This document shows, one piece after another, positions 50,297-59,930 of a DNA stretch of 64,000 nt. This DNA comes from Sulfurimonas sp. (GTDB lineage: Bacteria; Campylobacterota; Campylobacteria; Campylobacterales; Sulfurimonadaceae), in contig NZ_JAQTOD010000005.1 in NCBI RefSeq assembly GCF_028713515.1, positions 36,300 through 100,299 of the forward strand, in the 5' to 3' direction. A program made the position numbers and the translations under genes. Each line of letters starts with the position of its first letter. Position 1 is the stretch's first letter. The notes below the pieces were generated by a model. It was not told the origin of the DNA, did no database searches, and saw only the letters and a list, made by a program, of their open reading frames with translations.

Positions 50297-50740
50297 ATGA
50301 GCTCAGCATTAGACAAGCTAAAAAATTTAACAAATAAAATCTCAGGTTACGAGAGAGCTAGAAAAAGCAATATGGAGATTTTAGAAAACCTGTTTTTTGA
50401 ACTAAGTATCAATAAAAAAGTTGAAGATTTTAGTGAACTTTTTAACTATAAAGCCATAAACTTATCTGGCGCTTCACTTCTTATGGAAAATTTAGGTGAA
50501 ATAAAAAAAGGTAAATATCTTCAAATTTTAGCGATAAGCTACGACAAAGAAGCTACAGTAAAAAACAAAAATATCTCTTTAGCCTATTTTGGAAAAGCTG
50601 AAAATGTAGATGGTGCCTTAAAAGATAAGGTCGTTGAGTTTATTATAAGATTTAGATTTGAGAAAAGTTTTATGACTCTTGAACACTATCACATAATGCT
50701 TGAGAGCTTTAAGACAGAAGAAAAACAAAACACAAACTAG
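50297..50740 (+). CDS. Hypothetical protein
   Basis: 147-aa ORF upstream of the exonuclease-like gene. Confidence 0.65.
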   Translation: MSSALDKLKNLTNKISGYERARKSNMEILENLFFELSINKKVEDFSELFNYKAINLSGASLLMENLGEIKKGKYLQILAISYDKEATVKNKNISLAYFGKAENVDGALKDKVVEFIIRFRFEKSFMTLEHYHIMLESFKTEEKQNTN

Positions 50741-50743
50741 CAA

Positions 50744-51451
50744 ATGTTAATATTTTTAGATTTAGAAACAACGGGGCTTGAGGATATAGATAAGATTTGT
50801 GCAGTTGGAATCATTGCTGTTGATGACGCAAAAATGATTGTGAAATATGACCTAGTAAATGAGGCAAAGAAAATATCTTCCAAAGCTTCAAGCGTAAATC
50901 ATATAACCAACGAGATGCTAAAGCAGAAGCCAAAACTAAAAGATTCTGATGCGTATAAGTTTTTAGAAGAGCATAACCATGAAGATTCAATAATTGTCGC
51001 TCACAATGCAAAATTTGGCATTAAAATGCTTGAACTTGGTGGATTTATTTGGCACGGGAAGGCCATAGATACGCTAAGAACTACAAAACATCTTATTCCT
51101 GAATGTGAATATTTTTCACTGCAATTTTTGAGATACGAACTAAAGCTTTACAGAGATGAGAGCAGAGAGACTGCTTTGTTTGAAAATAACATTCTTGAAC
51201 GAAAAGCGCTTCATGACGCGCTAATTACTAAACTTTTGTATAAATATCTTTTAGAAATAGAGCCACAAAATAGGCTTCTTGAGCTTAGTGAAAAAAAAGT
51301 TTTGATGCAAAAGTTTGGATTTGGGAAATATGCCGATAAGCACATTGAAGAGATAAGTATGTATGATAGAGCTTATCTGGAGTGGATGCTTTGTAATATT
51401 GCTGAGTTGGATGAAGATTTGAGATATACGATAGAGTATTATTTAGATTAG
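50744..51451 (+). CDS. DnaQ-like 3'-5' exonuclease
   Basis: MLIFLDLETTGLEDIDKICAVGIIAV (Exo I), IIVAHNAKFGIKML (Exo II), ALHDALITKLLY (Exo III-like). Confidence 0.85.
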   Translation: MLIFLDLETTGLEDIDKICAVGIIAVDDAKMIVKYDLVNEAKKISSKASSVNHITNEMLKQKPKLKDSDAYKFLEEHNHEDSIIVAHNAKFGIKMLELGGFIWHGKAIDTLRTTKHLIPECEYFSLQFLRYELKLYRDESRETALFENNILERKALHDALITKLLYKYLLEIEPQNRLLELSEKKVLMQKFGFGKYADKHIEEISMYDRAYLEWMLCNIAELDEDLRYTIEYYLD

Positions 51452-51495
51452 ATGATGTGTTATACTTCTTTAAAAATTAACAAATAGGGGCAAGT

Positions 51496-51855
51496 TTGAA
51501 AATAGCTGTTGAGTGTAAATCCCCACTACTTCAAAAATCATTAGAACTTTTTTTAGATCAATATCTCTGTTCATTAAAGCAGTGTGATATTGTTATTAGA
51601 GATACAGAGTGCATGGATGATAAGAGGTGTTTTTATGTATCGAGTGACAAAAGTTCTGATTTAATCAAACCTTTTTCAAAATCACAACTTATATTGGCAC
51701 TAGAAAAACGATATAAAAGTATGAAAAAAGAGATAAAAAATGAGCCAATCGGCAACTATATGAGTTTTGATATTTTAGAGAGACGAATAGAGTCCTTAAC
51801 TGCCGAGTATCAAGCTAATCTTCTGAAAGTAATTAAAGCATTTTATGAAAACTAA
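51496..51855 (+). CDS. Hypothetical protein
   Basis: 119-aa ORF overlapping rsmD start. Confidence 0.6.
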   Translation: MKIAVECKSPLLQKSLELFLDQYLCSLKQCDIVIRDTECMDDKRCFYVSSDKSSDLIKPFSKSQLILALEKRYKSMKKEIKNEPIGNYMSFDILERRIESLTAEYQANLLKVIKAFYEN

Positions 51856-52435
51856 ACCAATCACAAAAAAAATTATCTCTGGAAAATTTAAAAACAGAGT
51901 TTTAAAACTTCCATCAAAGGAGACAACCAGAACATCAAAAGCGATAGTTTTAGAGTCTTTTTTTAATACACTACAGTTTGATATAGTTGATTCGGTGTTC
52001 ATTGAGGTATTTTCTGGAAGTGGCTCTGTTGGACTAGAAGCACTTAGTCGTGGCGCAAAAAAAGTTATCTTTATGGAGCAAGACAGAGAAGCTCTAGCTG
52101 TTTTAAGAGAAAATATTGAACAGACCGACCCATCGATGTGCGAGATTGTTCGAGGCGATAGTTTCGTTAATATTGGCAGTGTTGTAAAAAAACTGCAAAC
52201 AAGAGATGAAGTTGCGTATTTTTACATAGATCCTCCTTTTAGCATAAGAGAAGGTATGGAAGATATTTATGAAAAAACTATAAATTTAATAGCTTCTTTG
52301 CCAAAAGAGTACACAAAACAGATAATTATAGAGCACATGAGTACTCTTGAAATCCCAGAAAAAATTGAGCAGTTTTTTATAAAAAAATCTAAGAAATTTG
52401 GAAATACAACTTTAACTTACATGGACTGCAACTAG
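51845..52435 (+). CDS. rsmD: 16S rRNA (guanine-N2)-methyltransferase RsmD
   Basis: IISGKFKNRVLKLPSKETTRTSKAIVLESFFNTL; FIEVFSGSGSVGLEALSRGAKKVIFME; FYIDPPF. Confidence 0.92.
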   Translation: MKTKPITKKIISGKFKNRVLKLPSKETTRTSKAIVLESFFNTLQFDIVDSVFIEVFSGSGSVGLEALSRGAKKVIFMEQDREALAVLRENIEQTDPSMCEIVRGDSFVNIGSVVKKLQTRDEVAYFYIDPPFSIREGMEDIYEKTINLIASLPKEYTKQIIIEHMSTLEIPEKIEQFFIKKSKKFGNTTLTYMDCN

Positions 52436-52477
52436 ATTATCTAAACTTCAATAACAAATTTTCCTATTTTATCGAAT

Positions 52478-52492
52478 TGGAATAACAATTGC
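52478..52492 (+). promoter_or_regulatory. Candidate sigma-54 promoter upstream of flgI
   Basis: TGG-aataacaatt-GC (GG-N10-GC spacing), 28 nt before flgI ATG. Confidence 0.6.
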
Positions 52493-52519
52493 TTTGATAA
52501 GAGAATATCAAGGATTGTT

Positions 52520-53563
52520 ATGAAGAAATATATTTTATTTTTGCTTATTTGCACAACTATTTATGCTGCAAAGATAAATGATGTTGCAAGTGTTGTCGGG
52601 GTCAGGGACAATCATCTTATAGGCTATTCTCTCGTTGTTGGTCTTAAAAAAACCGGCGATGGAACAACCTCAAAATTCACTCTCCAGTCAATCGCAAATA
52701 TGCTTAGAGCCATGAATGTGGATATGCAACCAATTGATATAAGATCAAAAAATGTTGCAGCAGTTGTTGTAACGGCAGAACTAGCACCATTTGCCAGACA
52801 GGGTGATAAATTTAATATAACAGTATCATCAATCGGCGATTCTACTTCACTAGAGGGCGGAACTCTTCTTATGACTCCTTTAAAAGGGGTGGATGGAAAG
52901 ATTTATGCGCTTGCTCAGGGCGCCCTTAGTATTGGTGGACGAAACGGCAAAGGAGATTCTATAACGCACTCAACTGCTGGACTTATTTATGATGGTGGAC
53001 TTGTTGAGAGAGAAATAGATATAGATTTGTATCATCAAGACTATATAACGCTATCTCTAAAAGAGGCAAATTTTAAAAATAGTGTCTCTGTTCAGTCAGC
53101 CGTAAACTCTTTTTATAGTTCACAGCTGGCAGTTGCTATGGATTCAAGAACTATTAAGCTTCAAAAACCAAAAGATAAAAGCATGATAGAGTTTTTAGCA
53201 GAAGTTCAAGATATAGATATGGATTTTGATGTTCAAAACAGAATTATCATTAATGAAAGAACAGGGACAATAGTCTCTGGTATCGGGATTATGGTAAAGC
53301 CAATCGTTATGACACATGGTGATATAACAATAAAAATTTCTGAACAAGACGATGTGAGCAAGCCAGATGGTTCAATGGTTGTGGATGAAAATCTTGTAGT
53401 TGGTCTAAAAGAGAATGAACTGTATGCAAAATCCGGAACAATGACGGTGGCAAATTTGGTTCGCTCACTCCAAAAGATGGGCGCTAAACCAAAAGATATC
53501 ATCTCGATTTTAGAAGCTATGAAAAGCGCTGGCAGTATCTCCGCAGAGTTGAAGTTGATATAA
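52520..53563 (+). CDS. flgI: Flagellar P-ring protein FlgI
   Basis: AKINDVASVVGVRDNHLIGYSLVVGLKKTGDGT. Confidence 0.96.
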   Translation: MKKYILFLLICTTIYAAKINDVASVVGVRDNHLIGYSLVVGLKKTGDGTTSKFTLQSIANMLRAMNVDMQPIDIRSKNVAAVVVTAELAPFARQGDKFNITVSSIGDSTSLEGGTLLMTPLKGVDGKIYALAQGALSIGGRNGKGDSITHSTAGLIYDGGLVEREIDIDLYHQDYITLSLKEANFKNSVSVQSAVNSFYSSQLAVAMDSRTIKLQKPKDKSMIEFLAEVQDIDMDFDVQNRIIINERTGTIVSGIGIMVKPIVMTHGDITIKISEQDDVSKPDGSMVVDENLVVGLKENELYAKSGTMTVANLVRSLQKMGAKPKDIISILEAMKSAGSISAELKLI

Positions 53564-53865
53564 TGTACAACTATAGCGCTAAGGATTTACAAGCTGGATT
53601 TGTTTCCCAACAGCATCAGCTTCCGAAAATAACACCAAAGCCAGAAGATTCAAAATTAAGAGAGCAGACAGACGCTTTTGAGTCAGTCATACTAAAAATG
53701 TTACTTGATACTGCTATGAGTGATGAGAAAAATATCTTCTCACAGCAGAAAGATCCAGGTGATAAAATCTACAAGTCAATGTACAGAGAAGAGCTTGCAA
53801 AAGCTAGCGCAGGAGGGTTTGGATTTTCTCAGATGCTTTACGAGTATCTGAGTCAAAAAAAATAG
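53563..53865 (+). CDS. flgJ: Rod-binding protein (FlgJ N-terminal type)
   Basis: LREQTDAFESVILKMLLDTAM...YKSMYREELAKASAGGFGFSQMLYEYL. Confidence 0.85.
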   Translation: MYNYSAKDLQAGFVSQQHQLPKITPKPEDSKLREQTDAFESVILKMLLDTAMSDEKNIFSQQKDPGDKIYKSMYREELAKASAGGFGFSQMLYEYLSQKK

Positions 53866-53872
53866 TTTATCC

Positions 53873-53899
53873 TAAATTTTTCTATCTATTTGCCGATAT
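53873..53899 (+). promoter_or_regulatory. Candidate sigma-28 (FliA) promoter upstream of flgM
   Basis: TAAA-N15-GCCGATAT (taaatttttctatctatttgccgatat). Confidence 0.75.
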
Positions 53900-53944
53900 G
53901 ATTGGATATGAATAGACTTTAAAAATAGAGAAAAAGGAAAGATT

Positions 53945-54154
53945 ATGATACCACAGGTAAATAACGCGAATGTTTTCAACGGATACGCGAGCACAGTTGC
54001 AAAAGATTTAAATACTTCAGAAAAGCAGGAGTTGAAGATTTCTAAGCAGGGCGATACAAGTAGGGTTCAAGAGATAAAAGACGCTCTTGACTCCGGAGAA
54101 TATAAAATTAATTTACAGGCTTTGTCTAAAAAAATAGCAGATGAGCTTATGTAA
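53945..54154 (+). CDS. flgM: Anti-sigma-28 factor FlgM-like
   Basis: DTSRVQEIKDALDSGEYKINLQALSKKIADELM. Confidence 0.85.
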   Translation: MIPQVNNANVFNGYASTVAKDLNTSEKQELKISKQGDTSRVQEIKDALDSGEYKINLQALSKKIADELM

Positions 54155-54174
54155 CCATAAAAAAAGGATTTAAA

Positions 54175-54603
54175 ATGCTTTCATATCATCTACAGGGTGC
54201 ACTAAACGACTTAAGAGATTTAATAAAAATAACAGAGTTTGATGTAGAAGATATAAAGAAGGCAGATAACACTCCTCAATTTGATAGACTAAAACTAAAA
54301 GAGGAAAAGCTTAAGAGTTTTGAATCAAAAAAAGCGATGATTGACCATGAGATTTCCTCTTTAGTTGTTAAAAATCCACAAAAAAACCTTCCAGAATTGC
54401 TCGATGAAGAGCAACATAACTATCTAGAAGAGATGAAGGTAGAACTCTCTAATCTTCGTGATGTAAATAAAAAATATGCAAGATTAGTTCTAGCTGTTAG
54501 TAACTTATATAACTCATTTTTAGAAAAAATAGTACCAACAGAGATGCAAGGGTATACAAAAGTTGCCTCAAAAAATTCTGCGATTTTACAAATAAGAGTC
54601 TAA
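54175..54603 (+). CDS. FlgN-like flagellar chaperone / hypothetical
   Basis: Helical 142-aa protein between flgM and flgK; position-based. Confidence 0.6.
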   Translation: MLSYHLQGALNDLRDLIKITEFDVEDIKKADNTPQFDRLKLKEEKLKSFESKKAMIDHEISSLVVKNPQKNLPELLDEEQHNYLEEMKVELSNLRDVNKKYARLVLAVSNLYNSFLEKIVPTEMQGYTKVASKNSAILQIRV

Positions 54604-54604
54604 A

Positions 54605-56485
54605 ATGGGGTCACTATTTAATTCACTTCACATAGGGTATTCGGGGCTTAATGTTTCCCAATTGGCAATTGAAGCCACCAGTCATAATGTCGCAAATGCA
54701 GACAGCGATGGATATACAAGACAAAGGGTGGTTACTAGTGCTGCTACTCCCTTAAATAGTGTAAAGGGAAATATAGGCAATGGCGCTGAAGTTACAGCAA
54801 CTGAGAGAATATTTGATGACTTTGTTTTTGATAGATACACTAAACTTTCTGGCGACAAAGAGTATAGTGATTATGAGAAAAAAACACTGAATGAGCTCTC
54901 TTCATATTTCCCTGAAGTAGATGGTGTTGGCATAAAAGCAGATATGCAGGAGTATTATAATATGTGGCAAAGTTTTGCAGATAATCCTGACAATGCCTCA
55001 ATGAAACTAGCTCTTGCAAAGCAGACAGAGATTCTTTCAGACCATATAAAACAGACACAAGACCAAGTTTTATCTCTACAATCACAAATAAATAGTGAGT
55101 TATCAACCAATATAGATGAAGTAAACTCTTTAGCAAAAGAACTCGCACAATTAAACAAAAGTATAGATGCAGCCGAAGCAGCTGGTGGTTATACAGCAAA
55201 TGATTTAAGAGATAAAAGAAATGTAATTGAGAGAGATTTGTCCAAACTTATTGGAGCTGATGTAAACTCTGGAAAAACCACATCAGATACTCAAATTGAT
55301 GGAACAACAAAAACATCCGGAAGTTATACTCTTAGCGTAAATGGCTTTAACATTGTTGATGGAAGCTCGTATCATCCAATTCATATATCAAATAAAGACA
55401 ACGCGTTTGGACTCTATGATATCTCATATGAGAGACAAGATGGAACCTTGATACCAATGTCTGAGAAGATAAGTGGTGGGAAAATAGGTGCAATTTTAGA
55501 GTTAAGAGGTGGAGCGATTGATACAACCACGGGAATGCCATCAGATGGTATTTTGCAAGGTGTTGTATCAGAACTAGATGCTTTTGCTAGTAAGCTCATA
55601 GAGTCAACAAATAATCTTTACGCCAAAGCATCAACAAATAGAATGGATTCAAATACCTTTGTTGGAGTTAGCGATAACACTGCCTTAGTAAACTCATCTT
55701 TAAACATAAAAACAGGTACATTTGACCTAGTTGTTTATGATATTGATGGAAATGAAACTGCAAGAAAAAGCATAACCATAAACTCTTCTACGGTAATGAG
55801 AGGAGTCCCCGGTTCTAACTCAATTCAGGGGCAAATGGAAGCAAATAGTGATGATAATGGTGATGGAAACTTAAATAATGATATTGATAATTTTATTAAA
55901 TTTAATCTTGGAAACTTTATAAATGGGGATAGTTCTCTCTCGTTTACAATGAATCCGCAATCAGAAGCAAAAGGATATAAATTTAGTATCCAAGATAATC
56001 TAGCTACAACCTCATTTGATTCTGGTACAAACTTTGCCGGTGCACTTGGCATGAATAGATTTTTTGATGGGAAAAATGCTAGAGATATAGATCTAAAAAG
56101 TGAGTTTAAAGTGAACTCAACGCTAATGTCGGCTGGATACACAGCTGTTTCTGGAGATAACAGATTAGCAATGGATGCTATTCAGCAACAGTTTGAAAAA
56201 TATGATTTTAAAATGGATGGCAAGACTTATAATGCAACCATGTACGGAATGTATGATATTGTTGCAACTGGAGTTGGAACACAGACAAACGGTTCTAAGA
56301 TAAGAAATGACACCATTACGGCACAGTTTAATGCAACGGAACAGGAGTACTCATCTGTTTCAAAAGTAAACATGGATGAAGAGATGGCGAACCTAATCAA
56401 ATACCAAACATCTTACGGTGCTGCCGCTAAAGTTATATCTACAATTGATCAGATGATGCAGACGCTACTTGGCATAAAATCATAA
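54605..56485 (+). CDS. flgK: Flagellar hook-associated protein FlgK
   Basis: LFNSLHIGYSGLNVSQLAIEATSHNVANADSDGYTRQRV; C-terminal SSVSKVNMDEEMANLIKYQTSYGAAAKVISTIDQMMQTLL. Confidence 0.95.
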   Translation: MGSLFNSLHIGYSGLNVSQLAIEATSHNVANADSDGYTRQRVVTSAATPLNSVKGNIGNGAEVTATERIFDDFVFDRYTKLSGDKEYSDYEKKTLNELSSYFPEVDGVGIKADMQEYYNMWQSFADNPDNASMKLALAKQTEILSDHIKQTQDQVLSLQSQINSELSTNIDEVNSLAKELAQLNKSIDAAEAAGGYTANDLRDKRNVIERDLSKLIGADVNSGKTTSDTQIDGTTKTSGSYTLSVNGFNIVDGSSYHPIHISNKDNAFGLYDISYERQDGTLIPMSEKISGGKIGAILELRGGAIDTTTGMPSDGILQGVVSELDAFASKLIESTNNLYAKASTNRMDSNTFVGVSDNTALVNSSLNIKTGTFDLVVYDIDGNETARKSITINSSTVMRGVPGSNSIQGQMEANSDDNGDGNLNNDIDNFIKFNLGNFINGDSSLSFTMNPQSEAKGYKFSIQDNLATTSFDSGTNFAGALGMNRFFDGKNARDIDLKSEFKVNSTLMSAGYTAVSGDNRLAMDAIQQQFEKYDFKMDGKTYNATMYGMYDIVATGVGTQTNGSKIRNDTITAQFNATEQEYSSVSKVNMDEEMANLIKYQTSYGAAAKVISTIDQMMQTLLGIKS

Positions 56486-56492
56486 AATATAT

Positions 56493-57290
56493 ATGCCAAA
56501 ATTTAGTATATCGGTCTTAGTGCTTCTCTTTTTTGTATCGTTTTTCGGATCATTTTTTTATACAACAGATGCATATCATCTTAATGCAGGTTCAATACTG
56601 CTTCCACCATCACAAGAGCACATTTTTGGCACAGACAGGTTGGGAAGAGATATGCTTGCAAGACTAATAGAAGGTGGCAAAATTTCACTTATTATAGGTG
56701 TCGGAAGTGCTTTTATAGCGTCCTTTGTTGGTCTGATTATTGGCTCGATGGCTGGATATTTTAGAGGTGGCGTGGATAAAGGTTTTGTTATTGTGGTTGA
56801 TTTATTTTTAACATTTCCAACATTTTTTCTACTTTTAGCTCTTGTGAGTTATGTAAACGCCTCAACTTGGGTTTTGATATTTATAATCTCCGTAACTGGA
56901 TGGATGACGACGGCTAGATTGGTTCGTTCGGAGAGTTTTAAAATCACATCACAACCGTTCATAAAGATACTAAACATAGCAAAAATAAGCAAGATAAAGA
57001 TACTTTTTAAGTATTACACACCTATTTTAGCACCTATATTTTTGGTTGGATTTACATTTGGAGTCGGCGGAGCGATACTCTCAGAATCAGCTCTTAGTTT
57101 TTTAGGTCTTGGCATTGTAGCTCCTCAGATGAGCTGGGGAACAATTTTAAGTGATGGAAAAGATGTGATTGAGATAGCTTGGTGGGTTAGTTTCTTCCCT
57201 GGACTTATGATTTTTTTGATAACGCTTTCGCTTATAAACATCTCAAATTATCTGCAACAACTAACAAACCAAAAGCAGATTCAAAACTAG
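56493..57290 (+). CDS. ABC transporter permease, DppC/OppC family
   Basis: PPSQEHIFGTDRLGRDMLARLIEGGKISLIIGVGSAFIASFVGLIIGSMAGYFRG. Confidence 0.92.
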   Translation: MPKFSISVLVLLFFVSFFGSFFYTTDAYHLNAGSILLPPSQEHIFGTDRLGRDMLARLIEGGKISLIIGVGSAFIASFVGLIIGSMAGYFRGGVDKGFVIVVDLFLTFPTFFLLLALVSYVNASTWVLIFIISVTGWMTTARLVRSESFKITSQPFIKILNIAKISKIKILFKYYTPILAPIFLVGFTFGVGGAILSESALSFLGLGIVAPQMSWGTILSDGKDVIEIAWWVSFFPGLMIFLITLSLINISNYLQQLTNQKQIQN

Positions 57291-57409
57291 ATAAATGAGC
57301 AGAGTAGAAGTATTAAACTAGCTCTTTTAGAGTTTTTAAATATTTATATCTAAAATACTTAATCTACTACAGAGCTAGATAGTCCCTTGTTTTTATGTTT
57401 GCTTTATTG

Positions 57410-57709
57410 CTAGCGCAGTGTTGGTATATATTCTGAGAGTGCTTTAATCTCGTCGTCACTTAGCTCTGATGCCTTTTCTTGCATTGTTGAACCCATGCCA
57501 TGACTATCTCTTTTGTCATACTTGTAGCCTTTGAGTGACTTGTAGATAGTTTGCGAATCTAGTGCGCCAACAATAAGGCTTGCGCCTAAACCACTCTCTT
57601 GCATTTTTGTGCCATGGCACTCAGAACATACAGAAGAGACGATGCTACTAGCTTCTCTTGCGGATAGCAGTGTGCTTAACAAAAACAAAATAACAGAATT
57701 TTTTTTCAA
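57410..57709 (-). CDS. Periplasmic c-type cytochrome
   Basis: Signal peptide, CSECHG heme site, MGSTMQEKASELSDDEIKALSEYI. Confidence 0.88.
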   Translation of the reverse strand: MKKNSVILFLLSTLLSAREASSIVSSVCSECHGTKMQESGLGASLIVGALDSQTIYKSLKGYKYDKRDSHGMGSTMQEKASELSDDEIKALSEYIPTLR

Positions 57710-58082
57710 TATATACCCCTCTTGATGATTTATTACAATTGTAGGTGCTTTTACACTGTTTGTCTCTTAAAAATATATTTATCATAAAAAAGTAATTTTA
57801 GTTATATAAAATACTTTTTAACTATTGTGAGTTTTGATAAATACCAATCAGCTATAGTTTATTCATAAAAAATATACTTTTACTTTTATTGCATATTTTG
57901 TATAGATAGAAGTCAATTAATAATATGAAGCAAAAACGAATGGTATAATTTCTGAGCTAATTTTGCATAAATAATGTTACTGAAAATTGAAATAAAATAT
58001 ATAAATTTTTCCTAGATTGTGACACAAAAAATAAGTTTATGTGTTGTTTGAGTTTAGAACCCATAAAAGGAGTTAAAATATA

Positions 58083-58652
58083 ATGATATTAATGATAGAT
58101 AATTATGATAGTTTTACTTACAATATAGTTCAGTACTGCAGAGAACTTGGGGCTGATCTTAAAATAATTAGAAATGATGAGATGGGCATAGAGGAGATTG
58201 AAGCTTTAAATCCAGAGAAGATTATTATCTCTCCTGGTCCGGCTACTCCTGATGATGCAGGAATTACCCTTGAAGTTATAAGACATTTTAAGGATAAAGT
58301 GCCAATTTTAGGTATATGTTTGGGTCATCAGAGTATAGCTCAGGTATTTGGTGGCGATGTTGTTCGTGCTAAAAATATGATGCATGGAAAAACATCTAAA
58401 ATGCAGAGGGTTGGAGAGAGCGAGATTTTTAAAGGCTTGCCTAAAGAATTTGTTGCAACAAGATACCACTCTCTAATCGTAAAAAAAGATAATTTACCAG
58501 AAGTGATAGAACCAACCTCATACAGTGAAGATGACAATGAGATAATGTCGCTAAAAATCAAAGACAGAGAGATTTATGGTGTGCAGTTTCATCCAGAATC
58601 TATCATGAGTGAATATGGTCATGAGATATTAGGAAACTTTTTAAAAATATGA
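58083..58652 (+). CDS. Anthranilate/aminodeoxychorismate synthase glutamine amidotransferase component
   Basis: MILMIDNYDSFTYNIVQYCRELGA; SPGPATPDDAGI; ILGICLGHQSIAQVFGG; GVQFHPES. trpG versus pabA not decidable from sequence alone. Confidence 0.92.
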   Translation: MILMIDNYDSFTYNIVQYCRELGADLKIIRNDEMGIEEIEALNPEKIIISPGPATPDDAGITLEVIRHFKDKVPILGICLGHQSIAQVFGGDVVRAKNMMHGKTSKMQRVGESEIFKGLPKEFVATRYHSLIVKKDNLPEVIEPTSYSEDDNEIMSLKIKDREIYGVQFHPESIMSEYGHEILGNFLKI

Positions 58653-59842
58653 ACGCTCGCTACATTCTATTCTTTGTATTGGGAATAGATGCTCTTATAC
58701 TAATCTTTCAGAGTAGTGAGCTCTCTATATCTTACAATGAGGCGCTTCTTCTATTTGGTGATTTCTCATTTTTACAAACAATCGTAAAAGCTTCAATATA
58801 TTTTCTTGGGCAAAACGACTTAGCGCTACGACTCCCTATGATTTTTCTACATTTGTTAAGTGTCACTCTTCTTTATAAAATAACTAAAAAATATCTAAAA
58901 AAACCAAGCAGTAGAGTCTGGATAACACTTATTTTTATTTTACTTCCAGGAGTTATTAGTTCAGCATTAATAGTAAATAGTGCCGGATTAGTTATCTTTG
59001 GACTCTTGTTATTTGTTTATTTATATGAAAATTATCACATAAAATACATATATCCACTTTTGGCGGTTTATTCGTTAGTGAGTGGTGGTTTTGTTTATCT
59101 CTTTTTGGCTCTGATATTTTTTTCAATATTCACAAAAAATAGACTGTTTTTTATCTATAATTTATCTCTATTTGCTATATCAATTTATCTATATAAGATT
59201 GACCTGCATGGCTCCCCAAGTGGACATTTTCTAGACCTGCTTGGAGTGTATGCAGCAATTTTTACTCCTATAATTTTTGTATATCTCTTTTATGTGCTCT
59301 ATAGAAAATACTTAACAAAAGATATTTCTGTATTGTGGTTTATTTCATCTACCGCATTGATTATCTCACTTCTATTATCGTTTAGGCAGCGACTCGATAT
59401 TGAGCTTTTTGCACCATACCTTATTTTAGCACTTCCTTTGGCTGCACAGACCTTTGAGCACTCATATAGAGTTCGTCTGAAGATTTTTAGAAAAAATTAT
59501 AGATTTATATTCATTCTAGCATTAGTAATTCTTTTCATAAACAGCTCAGTAGTTTTTTTTAATAAATATTTATATGTTTTTATTGATAATCCAAAAAAAC
59601 ATTTCGCATACAATATGCATGTGACAAAAGAGCTAGCAAAAGAGCTTAAAAAAAGAGATATAAATTGTGTTAGCGCAACAAAAAAAATGTCTTTAAGACT
59701 AGAATTCTACGGTGTAACAAAATGTAATAAGTATGAACTAGAAGAGAATTCTTTAAGTAATAAAAAAAGAAGTGATGTAACGATTCGTTACAAAAATAGA
59801 GTTGTATATTCTGCAGATGTTACAAAGATAAACAAAAATTAA
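58649..59842 (+). CDS. Multi-TM glycosyltransferase-like (GT-C/ArnT-like) protein
   Basis: ELSISYNEALLLFGDFSFLQTIVKASIYFLGQNDLALRLPMIFLHLLSVTLLYKITKKYL. Confidence 0.7.
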   Translation: MNARYILFFVLGIDALILIFQSSELSISYNEALLLFGDFSFLQTIVKASIYFLGQNDLALRLPMIFLHLLSVTLLYKITKKYLKKPSSRVWITLIFILLPGVISSALIVNSAGLVIFGLLLFVYLYENYHIKYIYPLLAVYSLVSGGFVYLFLALIFFSIFTKNRLFFIYNLSLFAISIYLYKIDLHGSPSGHFLDLLGVYAAIFTPIIFVYLFYVLYRKYLTKDISVLWFISSTALIISLLLSFRQRLDIELFAPYLILALPLAAQTFEHSYRVRLKIFRKNYRFIFILALVILFINSSVVFFNKYLYVFIDNPKKHFAYNMHVTKELAKELKKRDINCVSATKKMSLRLEFYGVTKCNKYELEENSLSNKKRSDVTIRYKNRVVYSADVTKINKN

Positions 59843-59930
59843 AGCAATCGAGTGCTTTGCACCAGTAGAGAACAGTTAATTAATTAACCTTATGTTAGTA
59901 TTCCGCAAATATTATTAATAGGGAGTTGCA

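Noticed and set aside
54840-55199. Minus-strand ORFs in flgK (54840-55199, 54955-55158, 55347-55599)
   Set aside because: Mutually overlapping shadow ORFs in different frames within flgK.
57710-58080. Long AT-rich intergenic region considered as origin-like or ncRNA
   Set aside because: No recognisable DnaA boxes, iterons or strong stem-loops by eye; probably promoter region.
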